Shown one piece after another: positions 1-9,955 of a stretch of 64,000 bases of DNA (position 1 is the first letter of the stretch; every line of letters begins with the position of its first letter). The stretch covers positions 95,489-159,488 of the forward strand of contig NZ_PYGI01000006.1 in NCBI RefSeq assembly GCF_003014615.1, in the 5' to 3' direction. The stretch is from Marinobacterium halophilum (GTDB lineage: Bacteria > Pseudomonadota > Gammaproteobacteria > Pseudomonadales > Balneatricaceae). The notes under the pieces were generated by a model. The model had not been told where the DNA came from and did no database searches. It worked only from the letters and a program-made list of their open reading frames with translations. Position numbers and translations under genes: made by a program.

Positions 1-80
1 TGAATTTGTAGACTTCCCGCATTGTTGCTCCCTACTGTTTATCTTTAAAGTATGTGTACGAAAGTGAGTGGTTTAAATTT

Positions 81-746
81 ATGGAAGTACTAAGAGAGAT
101 TAAGGCATTTCTAGGGGCTGAGACACCCGAGGAATGGCTGCAGTTGGCTGCAAAACAAGAGTGCATGCAGTTGTTGCTCACGGACCATGCCCATTGCGAA
201 AAGAAGGCCGCGTCCACAGCCATGACGCTGATGTTTCGTTATGTGGATCGAGCCGATCTGTTGAATAAAATGTCACGCCTGGCGCGTGAAGAGTTGATTC
301 ATTTTGAGCAGGTCCTGGGTTTGATAGAGGCCAGGGGGTTGAAGTATGGACATTTGAGCCCTGCACGCTATGCGGCGGGTATGCGGACGGATGTGCGTAC
401 CTCGGAGCCGGGGCGTCTGATCGACGTGCTGATTATCGGTGCATTTATTGAGGCACGATCTTGTGAGCGTTTTGCCGCGTTGGCACCGGATCTGGATGAT
501 GAGTTGGCGCGATTCTACCGCTCGCTACTCAAGTCGGAGGGGCGTCATTATCAGGATTACCTGAGTTTGGCGCAGGCCTATGCCGATGAGCCGATTGATG
601 AGCGTGTAGAGCACTTTCGAAAGTTGGAAGCGGAGCTGATCCTGGCGGAGGATGACGAGTTTCGCTTCCATAGTGGCAAGCCTAGTGCGGCGCTGCTAGC
701 GAATCCTTCAGCTTTGCTGCAAGCGGAGTCTGTGCAGGCAGGTTGA
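81..746 (+). CDS. miaE: tRNA-(ms2io6A37) hydroxylase MiaE
   Basis: Non-haem diiron enzyme that hydroxylates the isopentenyl group of ms2i6A37 in tRNAs reading UNN codons. The 221-residue protein shows the ferritin-like ligand set: E40 (in HCEKKA), E71-x-x-H74 (REELIHFEQ), E124 and E153-x-x-H156 (SEGRHYQ). Family members begin close to the 'IKAFLG..TP..W' stretch, so I take ATG 81; an in-frame GTG at 54 would add nine residues. Its 3' end overlaps the 3' end of the convergent lpxH by 65 bp. Identification is firm, the start less so. Confidence 0.93.
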   Translation: MEVLREIKAFLGAETPEEWLQLAAKQECMQLLLTDHAHCEKKAASTAMTLMFRYVDRADLLNKMSRLAREELIHFEQVLGLIEARGLKYGHLSPARYAAGMRTDVRTSEPGRLIDVLIIGAFIEARSCERFAALAPDLDDELARFYRSLLKSEGRHYQDYLSLAQAYADEPIDERVEHFRKLEAELILAEDDEFRFHSGKPSAALLANPSALLQAESVQAG

Positions 747-1455
747 ATGCATAGAGGCGACTGCCTGCTTCGTCCTGCTCAAGGTACCAGCCATGCAGGT
801 CCCAGTCGCCCAATACGATTCTGACACCATCTTTCGTTGATTGATGATGGTGGATGTGGGGTCTGTGTGTGTGGCCGTGGATCATCAGTGGCGCATTCTG
901 TTCATGCATCATCTGCTTGATGGCATGTGGGCTGACATCCGTGATCTCGGTTGCCTTTTGGGCGCCTTGCTCGCGGCTGGCTGCGCGTAGTTGTTGTGCA
1001 ATGGACACACGACTTGCAATGGGTTTTTCAAGGAATTCGGCTTGCCATGCGGGGTTGCGTACCAGTGTGCGGAACGCCTGGTAGTCCACGTCGTCAAGAC
1101 AGAGTTGGTCACCATGCAGCAGCAGTGTTTGCCCATGCACTGTTGTGAGAATGTGCAGTTCAGGCAGTAGTTCAGCACCGACCCTGTCGGCGAAGTTCTG
1201 ACTGACCAGAAAGTCACGGTTGCCGTGTTGAAAGAAAATACGCACGCCAGCCTGACTGAGTGATGTCAGTGCGGTATACACCGGTTGCAGCTCTGCGGGG
1301 GCTGCATCGTCTCCGATCCATGCCTCAAAAATATCACCCAACAGGTAGAGCTCGTCGGCGTGTGCCGCTTTCTCGTTCAGGAAGATAACAAACGCCCGGA
1401 TGATATCCGGGCGTTTGTTATCGAGGTGTAGATCAGCAACGTAGTAGCGCAGCAT
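682..1455 (-). CDS. lpxH: UDP-2,3-diacylglucosamine diphosphatase LpxH
   Basis: Peripheral inner-membrane Mn-dependent phosphoesterase that makes lipid X from UDP-2,3-diacylglucosamine in lipid A synthesis. The calcineurin-like metal centre is complete: D8 and H10 (ADLHL), D41 (LLGDIFEAW), N79 (GNRD), H114 (LLHGD), H195 and H197 (HGHTH). At 257 residues it is slightly longer than the usual ~240; the extra residues are at the C-terminus, which is encoded opposite the end of miaE. Its ATG shares one base with the ppiB stop (TAATG), so it is probably translated by coupling from ppiB. The ppiB-lpxH pair is standard in pseudomonads. Confidence 0.95.
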   Translation of the reverse strand: MLRYYVADLHLDNKRPDIIRAFVIFLNEKAAHADELYLLGDIFEAWIGDDAAPAELQPVYTALTSLSQAGVRIFFQHGNRDFLVSQNFADRVGAELLPELHILTTVHGQTLLLHGDQLCLDDVDYQAFRTLVRNPAWQAEFLEKPIASRVSIAQQLRAASREQGAQKATEITDVSPHAIKQMMHEQNAPLMIHGHTHRPHIHHHQSTKDGVRIVLGDWDLHGWYLEQDEAGSRLYAFNLPAQTPLAAKLKDSLAAPH

Positions 1456-1958
1456 TAGCTCTCCGCTTGTTCGACGCGTGCGGACTCGATAATGATGTCT
1501 TCAGCAGGCACGTCCTGATGGCCGGCGCGCATGGTGGTGCCGACTTTCTTGATCTTGTTAACGATATCCATACCGTCCACAACCTTGCCGAATACGGCGT
1601 AGCCCCATCCTTCAGTGGTTTTGGCGGTGTGGTCAAGGAAAGTGTTGTCGGAAACGTTGATGAAGAACTGAGCCGATGCGGAATGGGGGTCCATGGTGCG
1701 TGCCATGGCCAAAGTACCTTCCTGGTTGGAAAGGCCGTTGTCAGCTTCATTCTGGATCGGTTCGCGGGTTTCTTTCGGGATCATGCCTGGCTCGAAGCCA
1801 CCGCCCTGAATCATGAAGCCGTCGATAACACGGTGAAAAATGACGCCGTCGTAGAATCCGTCACGGACATACTGTTCAAAGTTGGCAGCAGTGGCAGGAG
1901 CTTTGTCGTGATCCAGTTCAATAGTGATTGCGCCGACGTTGGTTTGCAGGATGATCAT
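1455..1958 (-). CDS. ppiB: Peptidyl-prolyl cis-trans isomerase B (cyclophilin)
   Basis: Cytoplasmic cyclophilin that catalyses proline isomerisation during folding. The 167-residue product carries the cyclophilin core: [13 protein letters not shown] (catalytic Arg in FHRV), the AMART segment, SAQFFINV, and [16 protein letters not shown] near the C-terminus. The start at 1958 (MIILQTN...) matches the family; an upstream in-frame ATG at 2003 would add an unusual 15-residue leader. It is the first gene of the ppiB-lpxH unit and diverges from glnS. Confidence 0.95.
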   Translation of the reverse strand: MIILQTNVGAITIELDHDKAPATAANFEQYVRDGFYDGVIFHRVIDGFMIQGGGFEPGMIPKETREPIQNEADNGLSNQEGTLAMARTMDPHSASAQFFINVSDNTFLDHTAKTTEGWGYAVFGKVVDGMDIVNKIKKVGTTMRAGHQDVPAEDIIIESARVEQAES

Positions 1959-2146
1959 TTCCAGTTTCCCTGTTTCTCTTATGTGTATGCCTATTATACT
2001 CAAGTCTTAAGACACTGCATCCACTGCCAAGTGCTTTATTCTTTTCATGGTGGTTCAGGTGCGTGCAGCCCTTATCTGCGGTTATAATGCCGGATATCGA
2101 TTCCGGCACATTGGCCGGCCTTTTTCAGCTTCGACAAGATATGGAT

Positions 2147-3826
2147 ATGACCACACACGACAGCACCAAGCCGAACAACTTTATCCACCAGATTATTGAA
2201 GATGATCTTGCCAAAGGCCTGAATGACGGGCAGGTAGTGACCCGTTTTCCGCCTGAGCCCAACGGGTATCTGCATATAGGTCATGCCAAGTCGATCTGTC
2301 TCAACTTTGGTACTGCTCAGCGTTTCAGTGGTCAATGCAATTTGCGCTTTGATGACACCAATCCGGAAAAGGAAAGCCAGGAGTACATCGACTCCATCAT
2401 TTCAGATGTGAGTTGGCTGGGCTTTGAGTGGAGCGGTGATATTCGTTACAGCTCTGATTACTTTGATCAGCTGCATGCGTGGGCTGTGCATCTCATTCAA
2501 GAGGGCAAGGCGTATGTCGATAGCCTTAGTGCTCATGAGATGCGCGAATTCCGTGGCACGCTGACCGAACCGGGTAAAAACAGCCCGTATCGCGAACGCA
2601 GTGTTGAGGAAAACCTTGAGCTGTTCGAAAGAATGCGCCAGGGCAAATTTGCCGAAGGTGAATGTGCTCTGCGTGCCAAAATTGATATGGCTGCGCCGAA
2701 CATTAACCTGCGCGATCCGGTGATCTACCGTATCCGCCATGCGCATCATCATCAGACCGGTGACAAGTGGTGTATCTACCCGTCCTATGACTTTACGCAC
2801 GGTCAGTCCGATGCGCTGGAGGGGATCACCCACTCCATCTGTACGCTGGAGTTTGAAGACCACCGTCCGCTGTATGACTGGTTTATCCAGAACTTGCCAG
2901 TGCCTGCGACCCCGCGCCAGTATGAATTTGCTCGCCTGAATCTGAACTATACCGTCACCAGTAAGCGCAAGCTCAAGTTGCTGGTCGATGAGGGGCATGT
3001 TGAAGGCTGGAACGACCCGCGCCTGCCGACGATTTCAGGTATGCGTCGCCGTGGCTACACCCCGGCGTCTATCCGTAATTTCTGTGACATGATCGGGGTT
3101 ACCCGTTCCAACGGTGTCGTGGATATGGGCATGCTGGAGTCTGCAATTCGTGATGATCTGGACAGCAATGCGCCGCGTGCCATGTGTGTGGTTGATCCGA
3201 TCAAGGTCACCATCGCCAACTACGTCGAAGGCGAGGAAGAGTGGTTTGAGCTGCCTGCGCATCCGAAGGATGAGTCCATGGGGCTGCGTAAAGTACCGTT
3301 TACCCGCAATTTGCTGATTGAGCGCGAAGATTTTGCCGAAGAGAAGCCGCGTAAGTGGAAGCGTATGTCACCGGGTGACGCTGTGCGTCTGCGCGGTGCC
3401 TATGTGATTCGGTGTGACGAAGTGATCAAGGATGAGCAGGGTGAAGTGATTGAGCTGGTGTGTAGCTATGACGCTGCGACCAAGGGACAGAACCCGACCG
3501 ATTACAAGCCTAATGGTGTTATTCACTGGGTGTCTGCCGACAATTCCGTGCCGTGTGAAGTGCGCTTGTATGACCGTCTGTTTACCGAAGCCAACCCGGA
3601 TGCTGACAAGACACGTGATTTCCATGAGTTCATCAACCCGGAATCATTGACGGTGATGACGCAGGCGCGTGCCGAAATTGGTCTCAAGCATGCGGTAGCC
3701 GAAAGTCGCTTCCAGTTCGAGCGCACGGGCTATTTTTGTGTAGATGCTAGTTCGACGGAAAATACGTTAGTCTTCAACCGCACGGTCACCCTGCGTGACT
3801 CTTGGGCCAAGATCAAGGGCAAGTAA
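2147..3826 (+). CDS. glnS: Glutaminyl-tRNA synthetase
   Basis: Class I aminoacyl-tRNA synthetase that charges tRNA-Gln directly (EC 6.1.1.18). The N-terminal Rossmann domain has the HIGH signature (HIGH at residues 43-46, within [15 protein letters not shown]) and the family-specific KMSKS counterpart in [11 protein letters not shown], followed by the anticodon-binding beta-barrels. Length 559 is close to the 554 of E. coli. ATG 2147 fits the family N-terminus; ATG 2141 is two codons upstream in frame. A TATAAT hexamer lies at 2083-2088 with no good -35. The next gene follows after 3 bp. Confidence 0.96.
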   Translation: MTTHDSTKPNNFIHQIIEDDLAKGLNDGQVVTRFPPEPNGYLHIGHAKSICLNFGTAQRFSGQCNLRFDDTNPEKESQEYIDSIISDVSWLGFEWSGDIRYSSDYFDQLHAWAVHLIQEGKAYVDSLSAHEMREFRGTLTEPGKNSPYRERSVEENLELFERMRQGKFAEGECALRAKIDMAAPNINLRDPVIYRIRHAHHHQTGDKWCIYPSYDFTHGQSDALEGITHSICTLEFEDHRPLYDWFIQNLPVPATPRQYEFARLNLNYTVTSKRKLKLLVDEGHVEGWNDPRLPTISGMRRRGYTPASIRNFCDMIGVTRSNGVVDMGMLESAIRDDLDSNAPRAMCVVDPIKVTIANYVEGEEEWFELPAHPKDESMGLRKVPFTRNLLIEREDFAEEKPRKWKRMSPGDAVRLRGAYVIRCDEVIKDEQGEVIELVCSYDAATKGQNPTDYKPNGVIHWVSADNSVPCEVRLYDRLFTEANPDADKTRDFHEFINPESLTVMTQARAEIGLKHAVAESRFQFERTGYFCVDASSTENTLVFNRTVTLRDSWAKIKGK

Positions 3827-3829
3827 TCC

Positions 3830-4717
3830 GTGCTGCTGATCAGGTCTCTCTTCCGCGCGCTGGCAGGTCTTGTTCTGCTGGCGGGTGGTTGTGCCTCGTC
3901 ACCCGCTACTGGACCGGCAGGGTCCCTGGTGGTGGAGCGGCAGGCGCGTCTGGCTGATGAAATCAGTGAGACGTCGGGGCTTGCTGCGCATGCAGGCCAG
4001 TTGTGGAGCCATAATGATAGTGGTGACAAGGCAAGGCTGTATGCGCTGGCGTCTGCGGACGGTCAGGTTGTGCAGCGGCGTGTGCTGCGTGATGCGCTCA
4101 ACTTCGACTGGGAAGAAATGGCCCAGGATGATGAGTGGTTACATGTGCTCGATTGCGGCAATAATATGGGCCGACGGCAGTGGATGCAGGTGTACTCAAT
4201 ACGCTGGTCAGCATTGGATGCTGGCGGTGTTGCCGATCCTGTGCCATCACGGTTGACCGAATTCCGTTTTGCAGATGCAGGGCCTTCTGCGGGAGCTTAC
4301 AGGCATGACAATGACTGTGAAGCGGCTGCAGTCGTGGATGGTGTGCTGTGGGTGTTCAGCAAAAACTGGCAGGATCAGCACACGCGGTTATACCGGTTGC
4401 GGCCTGATGGGCAGCGTCATGCGCTTGTCAGTGAGGACCGTTACCCGGTTGAAGGTCTGATCACGGCTGCTGACTATGATTCCGAGCGTAAGCAGTTGGC
4501 GTTGTTGGGATATACGCGCAAACGTTTCAGCTCATCGGCTTTTATCTGGCTGGTACCGGTCGATCAGGGTCAGTTGCAATGGTCAGCTGCCAAGCGCCAT
4601 CCGGTTTCGCCGGCAGGGCAGTGGGAAGCGGTATTGTGGCGGCCTGAGGGCCTGTTGTTGACGCGCGAAAACAGCTGGCTGGGCAGTAGCTGGCTTGGGT
4701 TGATCCGCTTGCCTTGA
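3830..4717 (+). CDS. Putative lipoprotein of unknown function
   Basis: The product has 295 residues from a GTG start 3 bp after the glnS stop, so it is probably co-transcribed with glnS. Residues 1-20 form a lipoprotein signal with lipobox LLAGGC (Cys21). The remainder is rich in spaced Trp/Asp/Tyr strands (SHNDSGD, NFDWEEMA, CGNN, DCEAAA) that suggest a repeated-blade or propeller fold, and resembles uncharacterised exported proteins beside glnS. I see no catalytic motif. Membrane anchoring is inferred from the lipobox; the function is unknown. Confidence 0.8.
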   Translation: MLLIRSLFRALAGLVLLAGGCASSPATGPAGSLVVERQARLADEISETSGLAAHAGQLWSHNDSGDKARLYALASADGQVVQRRVLRDALNFDWEEMAQDDEWLHVLDCGNNMGRRQWMQVYSIRWSALDAGGVADPVPSRLTEFRFADAGPSAGAYRHDNDCEAAAVVDGVLWVFSKNWQDQHTRLYRLRPDGQRHALVSEDRYPVEGLITAADYDSERKQLALLGYTRKRFSSSAFIWLVPVDQGQLQWSAAKRHPVSPAGQWEAVLWRPEGLLLTRENSWLGSSWLGLIRLP

Positions 4718-4817
4718 TCGCAGAGGCCTTAATATTCAGGCATAATCCCTTATACTATTTTAATTATATTGCCTTTTGTATGGGCATTTTCTTTTTTACA
4801 GATTCCGGCAGACCCTC

Positions 4818-6209
4818 ATGCTTCATATCTATAATACATTGACGAACAGCAAGGCGCTTTTTACTCCGATTGAACCCGGCAAAATCCGCATGTATGTATG
4901 CGGTGTGACGGTCTATGACTACTGTCATATTGGCCATGCGCGGGTGATGGTTGCATTTGATGTTATTACCCGTTATCTGAGGGCTCGTGGCTGGGATGTT
5001 GATTATGTTCGTAACATCACGGATGTGGATGACAAAATCATCCGTCGGGCTGCTGAAAATGGTGAGTCGGTTGGGCAGTTGACTGAGCGCATGATCGCGG
5101 CGATGCATGAAGACGAAGCGCGTCTGAATGTGCTGCGACCGGATCAGGAGCCGCGTGCGACTGCTCATATCGATGACATTATTGCCATGGTTCAGGCCCT
5201 GATTGATAAAGGGTACGCTTACGCGGCAGAAAATGGTGACGTGTATTACCGGGTTGAGAAATTCGAGAGCTATGGTCGCCTGACGAATAAGGTAATTGAA
5301 GATCTGCGCTCGGGTGCTCGCGTTGAAGTGGAGGCCGCGAAGGAAAGTCCGCTTGATTTCGTACTGTGGAAGGCGGTCAAGCCAGGTGAAGTCAGCTGGG
5401 CATCACCTTGGGGAGACGGGCGTCCGGGCTGGCATATTGAATGTTCAGCCATGTCCAAGTGCTGCCTGGGTGACTCTTTCGATATTCATGGTGGTGGTCC
5501 AGACCTGCCGTTTCCGCATCATGAAAACGAGATTGCTCAGTCAGAGGCTGCAAATGGCTGTACCTATGCGAACTACTGGATGCATGCGGGTCCTGTACGT
5601 ATGGGGCAAGAAAAAATGTCCAAGTCATTGGGTAATTTCTTTACCATTCGTGAAGTGCTGAAACATTACAATCCGGAAGTGGTGCGCTATTTCCTGTCCA
5701 GTGTTCATTACCGCAGCTATATCGACTATTCCGAAGACGGTTTGAAAGAAGCGCAGAGTGCGCTTGAGCGTTTCTATCAGGCGTTGGCGTCCGTGGAATC
5801 TGGCGATGCAACGGCTGCTCTGGATAACACGTATGAAGCACGTTTCTGTGAAGCGATGGACGATGATTTCAACACACCGCGTGCGCTCGCAGTGTTGTTC
5901 GAATTGGCCAGTGAGTTGAATAAGGCTATACGTGAGGGCAGTGCGACGGTATCGGCGCTGGCCGCTCAGCTTAAGCAGTTGGCGGGTATGATCGGCTTGT
6001 TGCAGCAGGAGCCTAAAGCCTTTTTGCAAGGTGAGGTGGGTGATAATGGCCTGAGTGCAGAAGCGATTGAGGAGCTGATCGAGCAGCGTAATCAGGCGCG
6101 CAAGGATAAAAACTTTGCTGAAGCCGACCGGGTCCGTGATCTGCTGGCTGATAATGGCGTCGTGCTCAAAGACAGCCGTGAAGGTACGGGCTGGTATCGC
6201 GAACAGTAA
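4818..6209 (+). CDS. cysS: Cysteinyl-tRNA synthetase
   Basis: Class I synthetase charging tRNA-Cys (EC 6.1.1.16). Its 463 residues contain HIGH at 37-40 and KMSKS at 266-270. The zinc ligands C28, C209, H234 and E238 fall at the same positions as in E. coli CysS. The start at 4818 (MLHIYNTLT) matches the family exactly; the ATG at 4776 would add a non-conserved leader. A TATACT hexamer at 4751-4756 is a plausible -10. A stem-loop follows the stop. Confidence 0.97.
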   Translation: MLHIYNTLTNSKALFTPIEPGKIRMYVCGVTVYDYCHIGHARVMVAFDVITRYLRARGWDVDYVRNITDVDDKIIRRAAENGESVGQLTERMIAAMHEDEARLNVLRPDQEPRATAHIDDIIAMVQALIDKGYAYAAENGDVYYRVEKFESYGRLTNKVIEDLRSGARVEVEAAKESPLDFVLWKAVKPGEVSWASPWGDGRPGWHIECSAMSKCCLGDSFDIHGGGPDLPFPHHENEIAQSEAANGCTYANYWMHAGPVRMGQEKMSKSLGNFFTIREVLKHYNPEVVRYFLSSVHYRSYIDYSEDGLKEAQSALERFYQALASVESGDATAALDNTYEARFCEAMDDDFNTPRALAVLFELASELNKAIREGSATVSALAAQLKQLAGMIGLLQQEPKAFLQGEVGDNGLSAEAIEELIEQRNQARKDKNFAEADRVRDLLADNGVVLKDSREGTGWYREQ

Positions 6210-6214
6210 GTAAC

Positions 6215-6242
6215 AGGAGTGCCGCTGAATGGCGGCACTCCT
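6215..6242 (+). terminator. Stem-loop after cysS
   Basis: A perfect 11-bp stem (AGGAGTGCCGC / GCGGCACTCCT) with a 6-nt loop starts 6 bp after the cysS stop. The downstream T content is modest (TATTTT a few bases on). It lies between the convergent cysS and CHASE-PAS genes and could serve both strands. Confidence 0.65.
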
Positions 6243-6315
6243 GACGTATTTTCCGGATTTTCTGGCGATGATGGTGCATGCGTTTGGCGTCAGTCGTTAT
6301 CAGCCTCTGGCGGCG

Positions 6316-8157
6316 TTATCCGGTCCCTGCATTTTCTTCAGCGCGCAGGCGGAAATATTCGGAGGAGCCGCGTTGCTCGGTGACGTCGCGCATCAGGCAA
6401 ATGAAATGTGATGCCTGTTGGTTCTCGTCATGCAGGGTAATAATGTCGGTGTCCTGTATATATAAGTGACCATTCCGATGGCGATTGACAATATCTCCAC
6501 GCCATTGCCCTGAACTCTTTAATGATGACCAGAGTGCATAGAAGAAATCGCTATTGTGGTGGCCGGCATTCAGTGCGTCGGGTGTTCTGCCGTTGATGCT
6601 TTTTGCCGTGTAACCGGTCAGTTCTTCGAACGCCTTGTTCACCAGTTCAATCTTCCCTTCAGTGTTCGTCACCATGATGGCATCCCGGCAGTGGCTAAAT
6701 ACAATCGTGGCAATGCGAGCTTCCAGGCGCTTCTGCTTTTCATGGGTGATATCGCGGAATACTACCTGAATGGCGTCCTGGCCTTTGTGGCTGGTGAGCG
6801 CGCTGGACACTTCAGCAGTAAAAACCTGGCCATTAAGGCGTATCAGTTTTTGTTCGGCAGGCTCCAGGTGTTGGCCCTGAGTGAGTGCTTCACGACGACG
6901 ATAGGCAAAGGCAAGGCTGTCAGCGTGTACCAGATCCTTGATATGACAATGATAAAGCTCTTCAGGTGAATTGCAGCCAAACAGGCGTGCGGCATGCTGG
7001 TTGGCCAATTCAACGATGCCATCAACGTGTACCACAATGGCTTCAGGTGATTGGGTGAATAGTGACCGGTAACGTTGGTACATCTCTTCAGCTCGGGAGC
7101 TCATTGTATGACTGAGTTGTACGGCTTGCTGGCGGGTAATAATAAAAAACATGAGCGCCAGGGTCAGTAGTAAGGAAATCGACAGCCCCGAGACCAGTAT
7201 GGCGGTGTCATATCGGCGCAGATATATGTGATTGGCGCTGAGGTCAAGATTTGAAATGCGCAGAGTGAGGGGCTGTCCGCCAATGTTCAATGTGCTGGTT
7301 TTCGACATGTGGACCGTATTCAGTGGCTGCTGGGGATGGCTGTCGAAGCTTGGGCTCGGGTGTGCGGTCCTTGGGTCAACCAGCTGAATGCGGAGCGGGA
7401 TCTGCAAGTCGCTCAGGCTGGAGGTGATCAGCGTGCTCATGCTGAAGCCAGCGGTGATGATGCCCAGTGTGTGCCCGTCGTTGTCCAGCATGCGTACTGG
7501 CAGTATCTGCAGATAATCCAGCGAGTTCACATCCGTCGGCAGTAATGACAGCGGCTGACTAAGCGTCATTCGATTGTTGCGTATGGCTTCAAGGCTGGCC
7601 ATGCGGCGTTTATCTTCGCTCATCAAGTCATAGCCCTGCATGCGGTTCTCAATGCTGCGGGGGACCAGGTGCAGGATGGCAAGACTGGGTTGTCCAGCCG
7701 GTGGTGGCGGGAAAATTCGGAGTGTCCGAGTGCTGCTACGATTGAAATCGGCGATCAGTTGGTCGCGTTCATGCGCGGGGATGTACTGTGTGAAGCTCAG
7801 GCCGACGAGTCCGAGATCGGTATAGTTGATCGGGTAGGAGTCGAACATTCTGTGCCAGCGCTCATTGAGTGCGTGTGGGGGCAGGGTGTCGTTATTCAGC
7901 ACCATGCCGCGGCCAGCCATCAACAATAGCGAGAAACGATCCGCTTTTTCCTGAATTCCTTGAGTAGTTTGCATTGTAGTGGCATGGAAGCGCTCTTGCA
8001 GGCGTTCGCGGTCGCTTTGTGCTGACTGTATGGCCAGTAAAAGGCTCAGGCCGAGGCCGGTAATCAGAACCAGTATGGCGAGAAAGGGGGTCTGCCAAAT
8101 CCTGTTGCGTGTGTTGATGCCGTTCGATCCATTGTTACGGTGTAATTCCGGTTGCAT
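6316..8157 (-). CDS. CHASE-PAS-PAS membrane sensor lacking an output domain
   Basis: 613 residues. After a short cytoplasmic tail, TM1 (about 22-44) is followed by a ~270-residue extracytoplasmic CHASE-type region (QEKADRFSLLLMAGRGM..., GLVGLSFTQYIPAHER...) and TM2 (about 320-342). Two PAS domains follow (about 365-475 and 485-595), the second with FEELTGYTAKSINGRTPDALNAGHH and ending RDVTEQ. The protein stops about 20 residues after PAS2. I see no GGDEF, EAL, kinase or MCP module, and only ~100 bp separate it from cysS. It may be a C-terminally truncated cyclase or kinase, or a partner-signalling sensor. It sits between cysS and folD, which are neighbours in Pseudomonas. Confidence 0.8.
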   Translation of the reverse strand: MQPELHRNNGSNGINTRNRIWQTPFLAILVLITGLGLSLLLAIQSAQSDRERLQERFHATTMQTTQGIQEKADRFSLLLMAGRGMVLNNDTLPPHALNERWHRMFDSYPINYTDLGLVGLSFTQYIPAHERDQLIADFNRSSTRTLRIFPPPPAGQPSLAILHLVPRSIENRMQGYDLMSEDKRRMASLEAIRNNRMTLSQPLSLLPTDVNSLDYLQILPVRMLDNDGHTLGIITAGFSMSTLITSSLSDLQIPLRIQLVDPRTAHPSPSFDSHPQQPLNTVHMSKTSTLNIGGQPLTLRISNLDLSANHIYLRRYDTAILVSGLSISLLLTLALMFFIITRQQAVQLSHTMSSRAEEMYQRYRSLFTQSPEAIVVHVDGIVELANQHAARLFGCNSPEELYHCHIKDLVHADSLAFAYRRREALTQGQHLEPAEQKLIRLNGQVFTAEVSSALTSHKGQDAIQVVFRDITHEKQKRLEARIATIVFSHCRDAIMVTNTEGKIELVNKAFEELTGYTAKSINGRTPDALNAGHHNSDFFYALWSSLKSSGQWRGDIVNRHRNGHLYIQDTDIITLHDENQQASHFICLMRDVTEQRGSSEYFRLRAEENAGTG

Positions 8158-8222
8158 CCTGCATGATCCTGCTGACTACGAGGATAATAAATACGTAAAT
8201 AGTGTGATGAGTAAAAGAGGTT

Positions 8223-8246
8223 GCCCGGCACTATAAAGCGCCGGGC
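8223..8246 (-). terminator. Stem-loop after folD
   Basis: GCCCGGC / GCCGGGC 7-bp stem. On the minus strand it is followed within a few bases by CTCTTTT. It lies immediately downstream of the folD stop and upstream of the CHASE-PAS gene. Confidence 0.6.
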
Positions 8247-8255
8247 TCGACATGC

Positions 8256-9110
8256 TTAGCTGTCCAGCATGTTGGCTGCTTCCAGCGTGTTTTCCATCAG
8301 GCAGGCAACTGTCATCGGGCCGACACCGCCAGGCACGGGAGTGATCCAGCCGGCGCGCTCTGCTGCCGTGTCAAACTCGACATCGCCAACCAGGCGGCCA
8401 TCGTCCAGACGGTTGATGCCCACGTCAATTACAATGGCACCGGGCTTGATCCACTCGCCTTTGACCAGACCAGGAATGCCGACGCCGACAACAACGATAT
8501 CGGCACGACGTACATGGAACTCAAGGTCGCGGGTAAAACGGTGGGTGGTGGTGGTGGTGCAGCCAGCCAGCAGCAGCTCCAGCGTCATCGGGCGACCAAC
8601 AATGTTGGAGGCGCCGACGATCACGGCTTCCTGGCCATGCAGATCCACACCGGTTGAGGCCAGCAGTGTCATGACGCCTTTGGGTGTGCAGGGACGCAGA
8701 ACCGGCATGCGCTGTGCCAGTCGGCCCAGATTGAATGCATGAAAGCCATCGACATCTTTATCCGGCCGAATTTGTTCCAGTACTTCAGTTGCGTCCAGGT
8801 GTGCCGGCAATGGAAGCTGAACCAGGATGCCATCAACGTCGGCGTCCTTGTTCAGAGTATCGATCAGCTGCAGCAGCTCTTCGCGTGAAGTTGCTGCAGG
8901 TAGATCGAAAGCCTTGGAGGTAATGCCGACTTCAATGCATGCGTTCTTCTTGTTACGAACATATACATGGGAGGCCGGATCGCTGCCGACCAGAACTACC
9001 GCCAGGCAGGGTGCGCGTTTACCTGCTGCCAGGCGGGCATCAATATCGGCGCGTACGTGTTGTCGGACTTCAGAAGCGATCTGTTTGCCATTAATGATCT
9101 GGGCGCTCAT
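8256..9110 (-). CDS. folD: Bifunctional methylene-THF dehydrogenase / methenyl-THF cyclohydrolase FolD
   Basis: Cytoplasmic one-carbon enzyme (EC 1.5.1.5 and 3.5.4.9) interconverting 5,10-methylene-, methenyl- and 10-formyl-THF. The 284 residues include the catalytic pair Y50 and K54 (YVRNKKNAC), the [10 protein letters not shown] segment, the NADP-binding GASNIVGRP motif and the C-terminal [18 protein letters not shown] signature. An unusual run of five Thr (CTTTTTHR) replaces the usual CHS-type segment after [13 protein letters not shown]; this is sequence variation rather than a break. The position upstream of the tRNA cluster matches Pseudomonas. Confidence 0.96.
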   Translation of the reverse strand: MSAQIINGKQIASEVRQHVRADIDARLAAGKRAPCLAVVLVGSDPASHVYVRNKKNACIEVGITSKAFDLPAATSREELLQLIDTLNKDADVDGILVQLPLPAHLDATEVLEQIRPDKDVDGFHAFNLGRLAQRMPVLRPCTPKGVMTLLASTGVDLHGQEAVIVGASNIVGRPMTLELLLAGCTTTTTHRFTRDLEFHVRRADIVVVGVGIPGLVKGEWIKPGAIVIDVGINRLDDGRLVGDVEFDTAAERAGWITPVPGGVGPMTVACLMENTLEAANMLDS

Positions 9111-9252
9111 GAGTGAGGTCTTTTCCTTTGAATACAGGTGTAGATAAAAAGATAGGCTGATTTTCTCATCTTTACTGCCTCAGAGCCAATGGACTTTTAT
9201 CGCAGCTTTCGTTACAGGGTGTTGTTTCTGCAGAAAAAAATGAAAAAAGGTG

Positions 9253-9281
9253 TTGACGCCCGAAAGAAGCAAGCCTAATAT
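9253..9281 (+). promoter_or_regulatory. Strong sigma-70 promoter of the tRNA cluster
   Basis: TTGACG (9253-9258), a 17-bp spacer and TAATAT (9276-9281) lie about 50 bp upstream of tRNA-Arg. An A-rich tract at 9235-9247 could act as an UP element. The bases after the -10 are GC-rich, as in stringently controlled stable-RNA promoters. Confidence 0.85.
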
Positions 9282-9331
9282 ACGCACCTCCTCGACACGG
9301 GGCGCAAGTTCAAGTCGAGGCGGCGCTTAAT

Positions 9332-9408
9332 GCGCTCGTAGCTCAACCGGATAGAGCAACGGCCTTCTAAGCCGTAGGTTGCGGGTTCGAGTCCTGCCGG
9401 GCGTGCCA
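9332..9408 (+). tRNA. tRNA-Arg (anticodon TCT)
   Basis: 77-nt cloverleaf with encoded CCA. The anticodon stem ACGGC/GCCGT flanks loop CTTCTAA, giving anticodon TCT (reads AGA). The T-arm contains GGTTCGAGTCC. The acceptor stem starts with a G1-U72 wobble. Confidence 0.96.
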
Positions 9409-9445
9409 GCCGTCTAGATGGTTGAGTGGTAAGAAAAGAGGTTAT

Positions 9446-9522
9446 GGTGGGCGTAGCTCAGTTGGTAGAGCCCCGGATTGTGATTCCGGTGGTCGTGGGT
9501 TCGAGCCCCATCGTCCACCCCA
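9446..9522 (+). tRNA. tRNA-His (anticodon GTG), copy 1
   Basis: 77 nt including the encoded G-1 (paired with C73) and CCA. The anticodon loop TTGTGAT gives GTG. Identical in sequence to the copy at 9661-9737. Confidence 0.96.
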
Positions 9523-9552
9523 TACCTCAATGCAACATCGGTGAAAGCTGAT

Positions 9553-9637
9553 GCGGAAGTGGTGGAATTGGTAGACACGCTGGATTTAGGTTCCAGTGCC
9601 GCAAGGTGTGAGAGTTCGAGTCTCTCCTTCCGCACCA
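9553..9637 (+). tRNA. tRNA-Leu (anticodon TAG)
   Basis: 85-nt class II tRNA with long variable arm and encoded CCA. Anticodon stem CTGGA/TCCAG with loop TTTAGGT gives TAG (reads CUA). It lies between the two tRNA-His copies. Confidence 0.96.
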
Positions 9638-9660
9638 AAAAACACCAGATACACTAATGT

Positions 9661-9737
9661 GGTGGGCGTAGCTCAGTTGGTAGAGCCCCGGATTGTGATT
9701 CCGGTGGTCGTGGGTTCGAGCCCCATCGTCCACCCCA
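9661..9737 (+). tRNA. tRNA-His (anticodon GTG), copy 2
   Basis: Exact duplicate of the tRNA-His at 9446-9522, with G-1 and CCA encoded. The Arg-His-Leu-His order before tig is the one I recall in Pseudomonas. The 218 bp from here to tig contain only AT-rich leader, with no further gene visible. Confidence 0.96.
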
Positions 9738-9955
9738 GTGTATTCTCCTCGATTTATACCTCCTTGATTTAATTCAAAATTTTAACACCTCTTTTATCTA
9801 TTTGATTTCATCTGAAGCCGCGTTTTACTTGACTAATCGCCGCGCTTGCATGAAAATTTCGCGCTTTAGAATTTAGGCTCTGCTGGTCGGTCGTTTTATT
9901 TAAGACGAGCCTGCAGGTCGCACCATCATGCTGCAAACTATTTGTGAGGATCTCC

